DNA of 30,260 nt from Priapulus caudatus (GCF_000485595.1 NW_014578331.1:11470-41729); one strand, 5' to 3'. Positions 1-9,804 are shown, counted from the stretch's first letter. Notes: a model not told the origin generated them from the sequence alone. Translations and numbers: made by a program.

Positions 1-30
1 TCTCTCTCTCTCCTCCTCTCTCTCTCCTCC

Positions 31-65
<35 letters not shown>
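1..65. repeat. (CT)n microsatellite
   Basis: Almost pure CT dinucleotides with a few CTCC interruptions at the window edge. It probably continues to the left of the window. Confidence 0.95.
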
Positions 66-69
<4 letters not shown>

Positions 70-1602
70 CTCTATCTTACACTAAAAAACGCCTTACACC
101 AATCCACCTGGTTACCGAAAGATGGCGTCCCTGTAGCGGACCATAAGCAGGAATACTGCATGTAAAGCGGAAAATAAATTTCTTTCTGTCACAGGAAAGA
201 ATGGAAGCACGTGTATATGAATTAGGATGAAAATTGAGGAAGTCAGTTATCGTTTATGTTATAATATAACGTAAGAACAAATACACAGATGATTCCAGAC
301 AAAGAAGTTAAACTGACCAGAAGAAGTGTTGATGGTGCGCGTGATATGCCGAGCACCTACGATCGGTGGTAGCAGTGCTCTATGGAATTCACTTGAAAGG
401 AATGATTTCCTCAGTAAAAATATCTTCTCTTTGTTCGATTTTTGTGTAGAAAATGACAAATTTCCAGGCCGTCACCCAGACTTACTTGGCATGAGCTACA
501 AATTCCATGAGGACGAATTTCTGGCACCTAAGTGGATCACCATTATGTCGATCGAGTTGAGCAACCATATTGTAGCGGCGAAGACGTTGAGTTGTAGAGA
601 GGGTGACTTGGCTGCAACAGTAACCGGAAAGTTAGTCGAAAGAAAAGAAAGGAATGAAAAGAATGGTCTATTCGCAGGTTAACGGTGCTCACTTCAAATC
701 AACCAGCGATTGCAACCAGTCAGATGGCCAGAGACGGAGAGTCCCCTCCAGATCTCCGCCTTTCCCTTATATCGGACGCGTAGGACCCACTCTGCGGTTC
801 TTCAGGTTCCACACTCATTAACTCTGTCTCAGCCAGCAGGATGTCTAGTTGATATCATGCGGTTTAATTGTTCTCTCCCTCATTAGCGTCGTCATTACCA
901 ATTCCGCGGCTTCTTAACCTTAACCGTTGCACTAATTTGACTAATTATGATTCCACTATTCATCGTCCTTATACATCATGTGTGTTATCTTTTCGGTGTA
1001 TATATTTCCTGTGCCCATGATTTTTCTTTACCTTGCACCAAACCCTCTTTATGTTGTCTTTACAATGAATTTCAAGCATTACACGTTTCTTTATGTGGTA
1101 TTCCGTATCCTATTGCTCACGCATTTTTGTTTTGTCGCATATGTGACCTATTAAGAGTTCAATAGCAAAACTGCCATCGTGTTTTGTGTTGATCACCACT
1201 AAATGTAAGTAACTTCATTTGTTATTGATATGATGTGAACGTTTGTTGACGCATGAACCTCACGAACCCACGAACATGCGCGCGCATGCGCACTCACGAA
1301 TGACAGCTAGCCACACTTACACACACAAGAAATCCCAACAAATAGGTACACACAAAACACAATACATTCACGTTCGCTCAGACACTTACAATCATTCAAC
1401 CAATCCAGCACTCGTTTAAATAAATATGAAATCTCACACTGCTCGTACAAGGTAGGATGGAAAGTGAAGAAAGGTCTATATATACGTACCTTGATATCAT
1501 GTTTGTTTCCAAAATCTTACCTATGCTGTACAGAAGCCTGTCTCCGGTGGTAAAATGCTGCGTGCATGTCGACTATTTACTTATAACATGATTGCTACTT
1601 AC
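66..1602. other. Unassigned stretch, no supported gene
   Basis: I see no recognisable domain here. The longest open frame is 118 codons on the plus strand at 326-682. It has no motif I know, no clear splice context and no neighbouring exon in phase, so I do not call it a gene. The host gene on the minus strand leaves its exon at 1603 through a good GTAAGT donor, so a downstream exon must lie here or beyond the left edge. I could not identify it. Confidence 0.5.
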
Positions 1603-1794
1603 GAATGCAAGCAGCGGTGTGACTAGCCGACCATTCAACATGCCGCTTGTCTGACTTCAGTTTACAGATAATTCTCTTAATTCCCTTCAACATGTAGCCG
1701 TAGTTACATTGGAAGGTCACGACCTGCTGGTAGCTGAAGTCTGTCCCGTACAGGCTGCCATGCTGGGGAGCTACTGGCACAGTACAAGTGTGTA
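1603..1794 (-). CDS. CCP/sushi domain exon, intact
   Basis: This 192-nt exon is phase 1 at both ends, as is usual for CCP modules. The acceptor follows a CCACAAAAG and the donor is C|GTAAGT. The translation has the four CCP cysteines in order: HTCTVP near the start, TFQCNYGY in the middle, RIICKL, and a final AAC. It also has the P..G-S-L turn, the GYML hydrophobic stretch and a late Trp (VEWSA). CCP domains are about 60-residue extracellular modules that bind proteins or glycans. It can join the CCP exon at 9619-9804 in frame, with about 7.8 kb of repeat-filled DNA between them. A broken copy of the same exon lies at 6710-6915 on the other strand. Confidence 0.85.
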
Positions 1795-2422
1795 CTTTTG
1801 TGGTGGGCAAAGATTAATAATAATTTAGATATCTCGCGTAATCTCTCCAAAAAATGCTTACATTTCTTCTATGGGGTATATTCTATACGCTGATTCTGAC
1901 ACTCGATTAACTACTGAAATTTTCATCGATCTTCACCCTGATAAACCTCGGGTCTCGTTTGTAAGTATCATTCACCCATGTTTGAGCAAGGCTAGCAAAC
2001 TAGACCCGATGTTTTTCATGGTAGCGATACTGCGCCTATAGGATGATAAAGGGCAATCAATCATCCACACTATGATATATGGCAATCATTGAAATACGAT
2101 TAATATCAATACACACGGAGTTATTTAACAACAAATGATTGTTTATTACCCTCGATCAAATAATGAAAATAGCAGAGAGCGCGGGGAGAAGATCAGTAGT
2201 AATTTATCAACATCTCAAGACCAATTTTCACAAATCCTAAATACGATATCTCTGATGCGATATTTGTTTCTGTTTCTTCTCCACTCAGACAGATGTAGTA
2301 TAACTCACTTCAAAATCGAAGTGATATTCGAATGAATATTTCAATTGAGGATTTCGACCTCGCTTGAAATTTGTACAAGCTAAAATTTACAGCTGCCAAA
2401 AACAAACACAGACGATTCTTAC

Positions 2423-2561
2423 GTTTGCATCGTTGGTTGTTGACTCCAGACCAGATGCCACCGGGGCTTTCCGTACCACTAGTTCCCGCACTCTGTGTAA
2501 GGGCGGATTGCTTGCAAGTAAGAGTTGCGATTCCAATCAACATAACTTCATATAACGACAT
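2423..2561 (-). pseudogene. CCP exon remnant, 3' half only
   Basis: The translation VMLIGIATLTCKQ followed by IWSGVNNQRCK matches the second half of a CCP domain: the GY.LIG strand, third Cys, Trp and fourth Cys. It ends in a good phase-1 donor, AAAC|GTAAGA. The first half, with Cys 1 and Cys 2, is missing. An in-frame TAG lies three codons before the first Met. The DNA aligns with the CCP copy at 8300-8426 on the plus strand. It could be the second exon of a split CCP module, but no matching first-half exon is present, so a remnant is more likely. Confidence 0.6.
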
Positions 2562-2836
2562 GTTCGTCCGCTACATAACTTTTTAGGAAGGTCCGTACAC
2601 ACGTACGTCTCCTGGGTAGGTTTCTCCGTGACACTCTGTCCGAGCGTGTCTATTTATATGATTCCCAAAACCGGCCGGCGACATTTGAATCCGACCGGTT
2701 CTTCGTCATTATCGGCCGGACCTTGCGGGGCTAGGAGACGCGTGAGGCTACGCATATATATCTAGTGCCGTACATCCCGCGTCATTATCAAAACAACAAC
2801 GATCACCAAGCCATAACACAGGCCAATTAGTTCCAC
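2562..2836. other. Intergenic or intronic, nothing recognised
   Basis: About 275 bases of mixed composition with short CCGGCCGG and CGG-rich patches. I see no gene or mobile-element signature. Confidence 0.4.
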
Positions 2837-2953
2837 TGCCTCGCCCGGCTAAAAGCGCTCCTGGTTAATTACAACGCACAATGTACCAACAATTTGTTGA
2901 ATAGTACATTGTGCGTTTTAATTAAACAGGAGCGCTTCTAGTCGGACGAGGCA
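2837..2953. mobile_element. Hairpin MITE-like inverted repeat
   Basis: Two 50-bp arms (2837-2886 and 2904-2953) are reverse complements with about five mismatches, separated by a 17-bp loop. The arms begin TGCCTCG and end ACAATGTAC. This is the shape of a foldback element or MITE. I could not find a convincing target-site duplication. Confidence 0.8.
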
Positions 2954-3133
2954 TGGTATCCTTGTTTCGCCCTTCTTTCCTAACCTTTCCATGCCGATTC
3001 GAGTTGAGTACCAATGCAGTCTGTCGAGACCCTCCTGTGATACGAAAATGAGACGTCATTTTCACTAGACAGATCCGTTTCAAAACCGGACTTTCCATCC
3101 CTTCTCTACCCCAAGGATTTACCATCGCCATCA
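2954..3133 (+). repeat. Interspersed repeat, copy 1
   Basis: This copy is collinear with 4947-5146. Shared blocks include GGTATCCTTGTTTCGCC, CCATGCCGATTCGAGTTGAG, GATATGAAAATGAGA (one difference) and the TTTCAAAACCGGA segment. Each copy ends in AAGGATTTA. The family is unknown to me. The CGATTCGAGTT block resembles a tRNA B box, which would fit a SINE, but I see no A box, so that is only a possibility. The copy directly follows the hairpin at 2837-2953. Confidence 0.75.
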
Positions 3134-3373
3134 CGCGTAAACGCGATCAGTATCTTGAAAACCGGCTCACATGCGAGCCCGGTATACGCACGTTCAGCAC
3201 ATCATATCAGCATATGATTGCAGTGGGGCTGACTGTTTTGTTTTGTATCCACCGTATAAACAAATTATGTACCCAGTTTATTCTATTTAAGTGGCGGTAT
3301 TTTGGAATATAGTGATTATATATCGTTTTTAATTGGAAATACTTTTTCATGAGGACATGAACTTTTCAAGAGA
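3134..3373. other. Unassigned, AT-rich towards the right
   Basis: No gene, repeat or site that I can support. Confidence 0.4.
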
Positions 3374-3688
3374 TGTCAAGGGTATTTTTGTATTCAGCAA
3401 ACGGTGGCGACAGGATGCGATGCTTAACTGGCATGTCGCACCTTATGCCCGTATTGAATTGACAAGTGGTTGACCACTTCTTGATGCGACGCTTATAGCG
3501 TTTGGGACAACAGCGGTGACAAGCTGGACGGCCAGATGACGTGACGCGTATCGAAATCAGCAGGTACTGAGAATAGGTGACGCGACGCGTGACGACGTGG
3601 AACGGGCGCGACAGCGTCGCTTGCTGCCTGTCGCCAAGGTCTAGCTGGTTTTGCCAAAGTAGTTTTTGCTAAATCCGGTTTTGAGCTG

Positions 3689-3699
3689 CTATATATAAA
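3689..3699 (+). promoter_or_regulatory. TATA box of the truncated LTR
   Basis: The ATATATAAAC run lies about 170 bases upstream of an AATAAA signal, the usual U3-R layout of an LTR promoter. Confidence 0.6.
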
Positions 3700-3856
3700 C
3701 AGCAATTGACAAGCAGGGAGGATATACGATTTTGGAGAGAGATCGAGACGAAGTAGAAAGCCAGAGAGGAGAGACGCCAGGCGGGTTCCAATATGAACGA
3801 AACCTAGGCTGTCGTATGTAGTATGTATGTAAATATCTTGTATGTGTTCGTGTACT

Positions 3857-3862
3857 AATAAA
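3857..3862 (+). terminator. Polyadenylation signal AATAAA in LTR
   Basis: AATAAA about 160 bases before the LTR end. It is consistent with R-U5 of the truncated LTR. Confidence 0.55.
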
Positions 3863-4024
3863 GTCCTAGTTCAACAACGAATCAGCAACTACGTCATACC
3901 TATACTGGTTGTCGCTACTCAACGTTGCTACAATCTACCATTTGCTAACGAAACAACGCTTTTACGTTCTACGCTGTCGATTCTACGAGAACCCGAAGTC
4001 ATAAACTTTTCCCAGTACAACAAT

Positions 4025-4042
4025 TGGTGGAGGATCATGGTC
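4025..4042 (+). other. Candidate primer binding site
   Basis: TGGTGGAGGATCATGG starts two bases after the ACA end of the LTR, where a tRNA primer would anneal. I could not assign the primer tRNA. Confidence 0.5.
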
Positions 4043-4083
4043 GTTCTGCATTCGCTACCTCTACCCAGCTAATCCCCCAGCTG

Positions 4084-4152
4084 AAGAAGACCAGAAGAAG
4101 AAGAAGAAGAAGACGAAGAAGAAGGAGGAGGAGGAGAAAAGGAGAAAGAAGA
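4084..4152 (+). repeat. (GAA)n/(GGA)n purine tract
   Basis: An almost pure purine triplet repeat within the retroelement leader. It reads as poly-Arg or poly-Lys in open frames, which I treat as artefacts. Confidence 0.85.
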
Positions 4153-4330
4153 TGCGTAAGTTATGTTCTCGTGCCATCTTCGCACCTGACAACCGGAGCC
4201 TCTCGCAACCTACAAGGCGGCAGCCATGTTGTCATGTCCTCCAAGCTCGACAGCCTCGATCCAGAGCCAGCGCAGAGCAAGGTCGAGGAGCAGCAGAAGA
4301 AGAAGACTTACACGGCGACGATAGGGTAAA

Positions 4331-4946
4331 CCACATTGTAATTTCACTGTATACATAGCCACAAATTCGAAAATAATTTATGAACAGTAAAATAGCTCGC
4401 GAGTTGCCGAGCAGCGCGCGGATTTTCGTAGTTGTAGCTAGCGTGGTATTTGAATTTCATTACGGCGTGACGGTGACTCAAAACGTCGAAAGGATCGATG
4501 TACATTATTTTAAAACCTATATGCGATGAGAAAGGCGAGACGCCTAGCCGCTTCAAAAGTATGACCTCGAACGTGGCCAATAGGGTAAGCTGAAATTAGC
4601 GTCCCTGCCAACAGAGGCATACTACGGCACAAACTCACCATAGTGCGTAAATTAAAGGTGACGAATGAGCTAAAACAGCTCCGCCCGAAAATGGGTACGT
4701 CCGATTTCGTCACGCGTCGCGTCCTTTTTGAGTCACGGCTGCTGCCGATACCATTTGGTCGATACCACGACATAGCGAAACCACGAATTCAAATTTGTAT
4801 AAACAAAGATTTGCTATATGGATCTGTGTTTACGATATAGCGCTTATATAGCCGGTGATATCTGTATTTTTATGTTTTATCGTTTATTTTGTTTGTTGTT
4901 TTCTTTTGATTAATTAACCGATGACTAACGTGTTGTAAGCGGTAAG
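4331..4946. other. Unassigned stretch
   Basis: About 600 bases with no domain, repeat or splice structure that I recognise. The open frames on both strands are short and overlap each other. Confidence 0.4.
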
Positions 4947-5146
4947 AGGTATCCTTGTTTCGCCATCCTTCTCTAGCTTTTCCATGCCGATTCGAGTTGA
5001 GTTACCGTTGCAGATTGTCGACCCCCTCCGGTGATATGAAAATGAGAAGTCATTTTTAATAGACAGCTGCAGCAATATCCCCTCAACTCGTTTCAAAACC
5101 GGAACTTGCCATCCCTTCTCGGACCTCAAGGATTTATCTCACCATC
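4947..5146 (+). repeat. Interspersed repeat, copy 2
   Basis: Second copy of the family described at 2954-3133, in the same orientation. It has an extra CAGCTGCAGCAATATCCCC segment in the middle. It lacks the hairpin that precedes copy 1, so the hairpin is probably a separate element. Confidence 0.75.
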
Positions 5147-5235
5147 ATGACACTGTTTGATGTTAACAGCCTAGCTTAGACTAACGTTTTTAACTTTTAA
5201 ATGTTTTTTATGTATAACTGTATATTATGTATACC

Positions 5236-5340
5236 CAGCTAACACATAACGTTTTCCTAACGTTATGTTCTGGTTTTATTTTGGTTTGGTTTGAATTAAA
5301 CCTTCTAAGAACGTTTATCAAACGTTATAAATAAAGTTAT
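5236..5340. repeat. AACGTT-rich imperfect inverted repeat
   Basis: The motif ATAACGTTT occurs near both ends in opposite orientation, with further AACGTT copies between. This suggests a small palindromic MITE. The ends cannot be fixed, and an ambiguous N sits at 5343. Confidence 0.4.
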
Positions 5341-5380
5341 ATNTAATCTTATAAGAAAAAAAAAAAAAAAAGAAAAAAAG

Positions 5381-5600
5381 TTGCCGAGTGCCCGAGCCAA
5401 TACCACCAGTCAATGGGCAGCATTGTTGGCACGAGCTTCACACTACAAATGACACGGTGACGTTTTGGTCGTGACGATGATACTACTTGATGGAAACGAA
5501 ACATTGACTTGCAAGCTACCCCAAAGCCTACCTCGATAATAATGTGGTGCTGGAATTTGGTGGTAGTTTGGTCTGACGATAACAAACCAACGATGCTGAA
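5381..5600 (+). pseudogene. Decayed CCP exon, inverted copy A
   Basis: The DNA aligns with the minus-strand CCP exon at 9040-9191 over the blocks TGACACGGTGACGTTTTGG, TACTACTTGAT and GAAACATTGACTTGC. It also includes the 3' half that the 9040 exon lacks. The acceptor AG is kept, behind an A-rich tract. The reading frame is broken by stops and indels, and the second Cys codon is gone. At the 3' end the expected GTAAG donor reads CTAAG. It lies in opposite orientation to the host gene. Confidence 0.8.
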
Positions 5601-5757
5601 CTAAGAGTGCATCAGCTTTGTTTACGTTAAATGACTGTTACTGATAGATGGCGCGTCTTGCAGATGATCGCAAATAATAGAAATCGAAGAACGCGAATAA
5701 TCACAAACAGACCACTAGATAGTGAATGTTGTCTTGACACAGATCTTTCACACACAC

Positions 5758-5933
5758 TTTGAACACAGACACACTGACACACAGACACTACAGACACACT
5801 GACACACTGACACAGACCAACAGACAACAGACCCACAGGCATCACAGACAACGTCCAACAGACACACAGACACACTGGCACACACACACGCACAAACACA
5901 CACCAAGCACGTATGCACACAAACGCACGCACG

Positions 5934-5983
<50 letters not shown>
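5758..5983. repeat. (AC)n microsatellite with CAGACA variants
   Basis: Begins as degenerate ACAGACAC units, passes through CGCACGCACG and ends in about 21 pure AC dinucleotides. Long open frames here on both strands are repeat artefacts. Confidence 0.95.
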
Positions 5984-6363
5984 ACACAACGCTTGATAGG
6001 AGGAGTCGGACCGGTCTGAAAAAACAGAAATTGTTTAAATATTTACTTTTTCCCAAATTGGGCTCCACCTCATTGACAGATACATAAATAAAAGTTACGA
6101 GGTTTCATCATAAGCCAGGCATAACCGAACCCGGTATACAGAAAAAAGTTAACAGTAAAAACGTAAATATTAAGACTTATTTTGTTAGGACAATGGGGTG
6201 AAAACTTTCGGTTCATACTACAGGGAAAAAATCAAGTGGGGAGAAATTTTTCCCACATTATTTCAATTCGTGAATATAAGGGCAGTACCTTTAATAACAA
6301 ATTTGAGCGAGCTAAATAGGAAACTGAGTTTCGAATAACCTGGTAAATAACGTACATCAAATC
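5984..6363. other. Unassigned stretch
   Basis: Nothing recognised between the AC and CT microsatellites. Confidence 0.4.
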
Positions 6364-6394
6364 GTCCTCTCTCTCTCTTCTCTCTTCTCTCTCT

Positions 6395-6426
<32 letters not shown>

Positions 6427-6427
6427 T
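6364..6427. repeat. (CT)n microsatellite
   Basis: CT dinucleotides with TTCT interruptions. Confidence 0.95.
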
Positions 6428-6709
6428 TGTCGCCTCCCTTCCACTCTCGCGGCTACTCCTCGCCTTTCTCTCTATCTCTTCTCTTCTATTATCCTCCTCT
6501 GCCCCATTTCATCTCTCCATTTTACTTCATCCTTCTATCATATAAATATAATCATTTGATTCCGTGAAAAGTATTCAATTACATTACCGATGAGCAATTG
6601 CATTTATATATTAACAATTTATCATAAAAATATGAAAACACTGACTCAGTTATGAGAATGACGTCCTAACATTTTAAAAATTTTATTTAGAAGACTTGAT
6701 ATCAAAAAG

Positions 6710-6915
6710 CACCACAATGTAATGTGGCCAGTCGGCTCCCAAGCAATGGCAGCCTGTACGGGACAAGACTATCAGCTACCAGCAGGTCGTGACCTTCCAA
6801 TGTGACACCGGTACCTTTGAATGGAAGCCCTGAGGATAGTTTGTCAGCTGACTCGATCCAAAGCCTGGATCCAATAGTTGAATGGTCCTGGTAGCACAAC
6901 CCGAAGTTGAGCGAT
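6710..6915 (+). pseudogene. Decayed CCP exon, inverted copy B
   Basis: It is nearly identical in its central part to the intact minus-strand CCP exon at 1603-1794: GGCAGCCTGTACGGGACA, and then CAGCTACCAGCAGGTCGTGA running into CCTTCCAATGT. Two single-base insertions break the frame. The acceptor region has a small deletion, and the 3' end, after GTTGAATGGTCC, has lost the last Cys and the donor. The high identity of the core suggests a fairly recent inverted duplication or gene conversion. Confidence 0.85.
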
Positions 6916-8213
6916 TGGATAATGGAGGGGTAAACCCATAATAATTCGATTAAGATATCATCAGGGGTCAAATGAGGAGACAAAATTAATAATGCTGTCA
7001 TTAAAATGACTGTCATTATTGTCAGTTATTGTCCATTGTTCAATCTGTTATTGTTACTGTTAATTATGCATTGTCACACATTTGTCATTGTCATTGTGAT
7101 TGTCATTGTATTGTCCGTTGTCGTTGCTCATTGTATTCGGCTATTTGTTATTGTCATGGTTAAATGGTTATGTCATGACTTGTATTTATTATCTATTTGT
7201 CTATATCTGTCAGTGTAAGTTAACCTGAATATCAGAGACTAAATTATAGTATTATTGCAGTGCTGCATGAATATCAATCATATTATTGCTATTCTGGAGC
7301 GGTTGACACGAAGTGCGTATGCACGAGCGCCTGCAGTTTGACGTGAATGAGGTGTTCGCTGGAGGATGCGACGTGTGGTCTGTGTAGGTAGATACCAGAG
7401 AGAGCCATTCAGTACGAAGGACGTGTGCGTCACGGTGATAGCCCAGTCGATGGGCAAACGTAAAAGCAGCGCGATGGATCAATTGGATCATTATTATGTG
7501 TTTACTGTCATCGTGCTTGTGCTTGCCGTGCGTGGGCGTGTAGTGCCGTGCGTAAACCGCACGCTTGCGCCCGTGCGGACAGCATTCGTACCTGCATGCG
7601 TGCTGCGCGCAGTCCGTGCCTTGCATGCTTCCGTCTACGCGGATACGACGTATTTTGTGCCAAATTTACAAACACGTAAAAGTAGGTGGTTTTCGAAGTG
7701 CAGCACCACCTGGCGAATGCAAACGTTACTTGAATAGCAGTCAGCTGATGCGTAGAAAATTTTTCAACGTTGCAAGACAGCACCTCTTATTCAATCGAGA
7801 AATTAAAAATAAAGCACACATGACAACACAAAATGTATATAATTATCATATATTTCATCTGCTCCCAGCGTTCATAATGGTTGATTGAGCAAGAATAATA
7901 CCGTCAGATTCCAATGTCGACACACGCCAAAATATCACGTAGAGAGTCACGCGCAGCGCACACGTGACAGCACGCATACGGCCAATCCAAGCTCAAAGCA
8001 TCCACAGATACACGATACCTTCAAATAGAACGTAAACGGTCATTGCTAATAGTCAGTGCATAATTTACCTCGTATGCATGACTGAAGTCATTCTGGAGAA
8101 CGCCTCTTTCGATTTTGCTGCTGTTTGTCTGATTCGGTCATGTCAATAACTTTTGTTGCGCCCCCTAATCTCTTGTAAATCCTTATTTTCATCGTATTAA
8201 ACTTTTTAACAAG
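6916..8213. other. Unassigned, with a TTGTCATTG low-complexity patch
   Basis: Positions 7006-7160 are a degenerate TTGTCATTG repeat. From 7300 to 7740 the DNA is GC-rich and open in several frames on both strands (up to 124 codons). The predicted peptides have no motif I know and the frames overlap, so I make no gene call. The remainder to 8213 holds nothing I recognise. Confidence 0.4.
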
Positions 8214-8426
8214 TTGTGTGCCCGGACATGAATACACGCCAATAATTGGTCAGCCATTGTGGCACGAGCATCTACTAGGCAATGACACGGGACGTTCTGG
8301 TGTGGAAACGACTGGATACTACTTGATTGGAATCGCAAACTCTAATGCGACTCACCCATACGCCACATACCGTGCACTAAAAGATGGTGGCATACTGGTC
8401 TTGGGAATAACAACCAACAATGCAAC
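8214..8426 (+). pseudogene. Decayed CCP exon, inverted copy C
   Basis: It starts after AACAAG with TTGTGTGCCCGG, which matches the start of the 9191 exon, and carries the GYYLIGI strand. The frame stays open, but the conserved Cys 2 and Cys 3 are lost, so a CCP fold is not possible. The donor that reads GTAAG in the related remnant at 2423 is GATAAAG here at 8427. Its 3' half aligns with the 2423-2561 remnant. Confidence 0.75.
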
Positions 8427-8740
8427 GATAAAGTGTCATGTTATCATCAGTTGTGCGTGCGCTGAAAATATACGTCGTGGCGTACTTTTATGTAGTTCAA
8501 AACTTCAATTGAAATCTTAAATTCTTATTTTTCCCATTTTGTCGTGTGGCGCAAGCGAGACGAAGCGCGCGCGTGAGAGAGGTGGAGGAACAGTAAAAAA
8601 ACTTGGCATCTGAAATAAAATTATTAGTGAAAATTCGTCATAATAATTTTTAAATAACTAATATTCTACTCCATGCGCGCTTTCTCTCCCTCAATATGAT
8701 AGAAAAGAAGGATTTACAAACGATAACGGCAAAAAAACCA
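8427..8740. other. Unassigned stretch
   Basis: Nothing recognised between the decayed CCP copy and the first direct repeat. Confidence 0.4.
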
Positions 8741-8813
8741 GCAAAAATTATCGAGCAAGGTACATAATAAGTAAATAACGCACTGGCTCAGCAATGACTA
8801 AACTATCGTCCGC
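8741..8813 (+). repeat. Direct repeat, copy 1
   Basis: A 73-bp block sharing AAATAACGCACTGGCTCAGC and most flanking bases with 9244-9316 in the same orientation. The two copies flank the truncated CCP exon. Confidence 0.85.
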
Positions 8814-9039
8814 TACTAAATTAAATATTGTCGGAGGACGTATACCGTGCTGTTTGAAACCACATGAGTGCCTTAATTACGTGAAAGCGGAAGATTGCAC
8901 CAATTGCATCCTGCTAAACTCTATCAACGTTAACACACACTGGTAATAGGCCTATATATATTAATTTATTGATTTTTTATTTATTTATTTATTTATCAAT
9001 ATATTTTTGTTCTCCAAAAATGGCGTGATGCACGTTCTA
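8814..9039. other. AT-rich stretch with an (ATTT)n run
   Basis: Contains (ATTT)n at about 8968-8998. No gene seen. Confidence 0.5.
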
Positions 9040-9191
9040 TTAGTAACAGTCATGGGGTAGCTCGCAAGTCAATGTTTCGTTTCCAATCAAGTAGTATCCA
9101 TCGTCACACCAAAACGTCACCGTGTCATTGTAGTTGAAGGTCGTGCCAACGTGACCATTGACTGGTGATATTAGCTCCGGGCACACCAAAA
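9040..9191 (-). pseudogene. CCP/sushi exon, truncated at 3' end
   Basis: The exon starts after TATAAAG in phase 1, which fits the donor at 9619. The translation has Cys 1 (LVCPEL), Cys 2 (TFWCDDGYYLIG) and Cys 3 (LTCELP). It then diverges and runs into TAA without the conserved Trp or Cys 4, and I see no good donor. The inverted copies at 5381 and 8214 keep the missing 3' half in degraded form, so this copy has probably lost it by deletion. It is either a broken exon or a truncated C-terminal end of one isoform. Confidence 0.65.
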
Positions 9192-9243
9192 CTTTATAAA
9201 TAGGGGGTGGAAAATATAATGACACCAAAATTTTAACAATTGA

Positions 9244-9316
9244 GTAAAAATTATAGAGCAAAGTACTTGGTAACTAAATAACGCACTGGCTCAGCAATGA
9301 CTGAACTATCGTCCGC
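9244..9316 (+). repeat. Direct repeat, copy 2
   Basis: Second copy of the block at 8741-8813, lying just upstream (in gene orientation) of the truncated CCP exon. Confidence 0.85.
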
Positions 9317-9618
9317 CTGAGGTTACTCACAGTCTATAATGCATGCATGTCTGCATCTAGTCAATCTACTTCTCAATGTGCGCGCGTGCCTACAGGTGCG
9401 TGGGTGCGCGTGCGGTTCCCCGTGCATGTGTATGTAGGTGGGTACATGTATCTGAAGACACTGAAGCTAGTGCGAATAATCGACTGTGATATAAGCGTGC
9501 TTTCATCATCTGCTTAAATGAAGTAACGTTTTTATTCGCGTGATGGCTCGCGACCTGCCTTTCCATTCAGCCTTTCCATTCTGCCTTTCTAGACAGTCGA
9601 ATTAATTACATCACCTAC
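9317..9618. other. Intron, nothing recognised
   Basis: Intron-like DNA with a short GTGCG-rich patch near 9375-9450 and a small duplication, CCTTTCCATTC, near 9560-9590. Confidence 0.5.
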
Positions 9619-9804
9619 TTTCGCATGTTGGTGAACTCGGTGACCAGACGAGGGAGCTGTTCTCAGATAACTCACACGTAGCGGTGGCTTCCCCGATCAA
9701 GTTATAACCTGTGTCACACCAATATGTAACCGTATCTTCGTAGGTTAGCTGAGGGCTTGTCATGTTTACATGTAGCGGTCCTTCTGGCTGTTCACACGTC
9801 ATCA
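9619..9804 (-). CDS. CCP/sushi domain exon
   Basis: A 186-nt exon, phase 1-1. The acceptor GCAAG follows a long TTTTCTCTTTCTC pyrimidine tract, and the donor is GAAA|GTAGGT. The translation has all four CCP cysteines (MTCEQP, YWCDTGYNLIG, ATCELS, PTCE), the P-E-G-P turn and a Trp before the last Cys (LVWSPS). It follows directly and in phase after the third pentraxin domain, so it is the eighth exon of the continuous frame. An alternative donor two codons later (AG|GTGATG) would be phase 2 and would not fit the next CCP exons. Confidence 0.85.

Larger units (their letters stand above)
3374..4330 (+). mobile_element. Truncated LTR retrotransposon: 5' LTR plus leader
   Basis: The sequence up to 4022 looks like one LTR. 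It has a TATA box at 3689-3699, an AATAAA at 3857-3862 and an ACA end, followed at once by a TGG-starting primer-binding-site candidate. The 5' edge is uncertain: TGTCAAGG at 3374 is the best TG start, and TGTCGCACC near 3434 is an alternative. After the binding site come a purine-rich (GAA)n leader and a short gag-like start (ATG at 4234, about 31 codons, then stop). No pol and no second LTR follow, so the element is truncated at about 4330. It is unrelated by sequence to the gypsy element at 17.9 kb. Confidence 0.65.

Noticed and set aside
326-682. 118-codon open frame on the plus strand
   Set aside because: No recognisable motif, no splice context and no similarity to its neighbours. It may be chance.
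5627-6068. Long Val/Cys-rich and Thr/His-rich open frames
   Set aside because: Translations of the (AC)n microsatellite.
7252-7783. Overlapping open frames of 91-124 codons on both strands
   Set aside because: GC-rich composition keeps all frames open. No domain, and the frames overlap on both strands.
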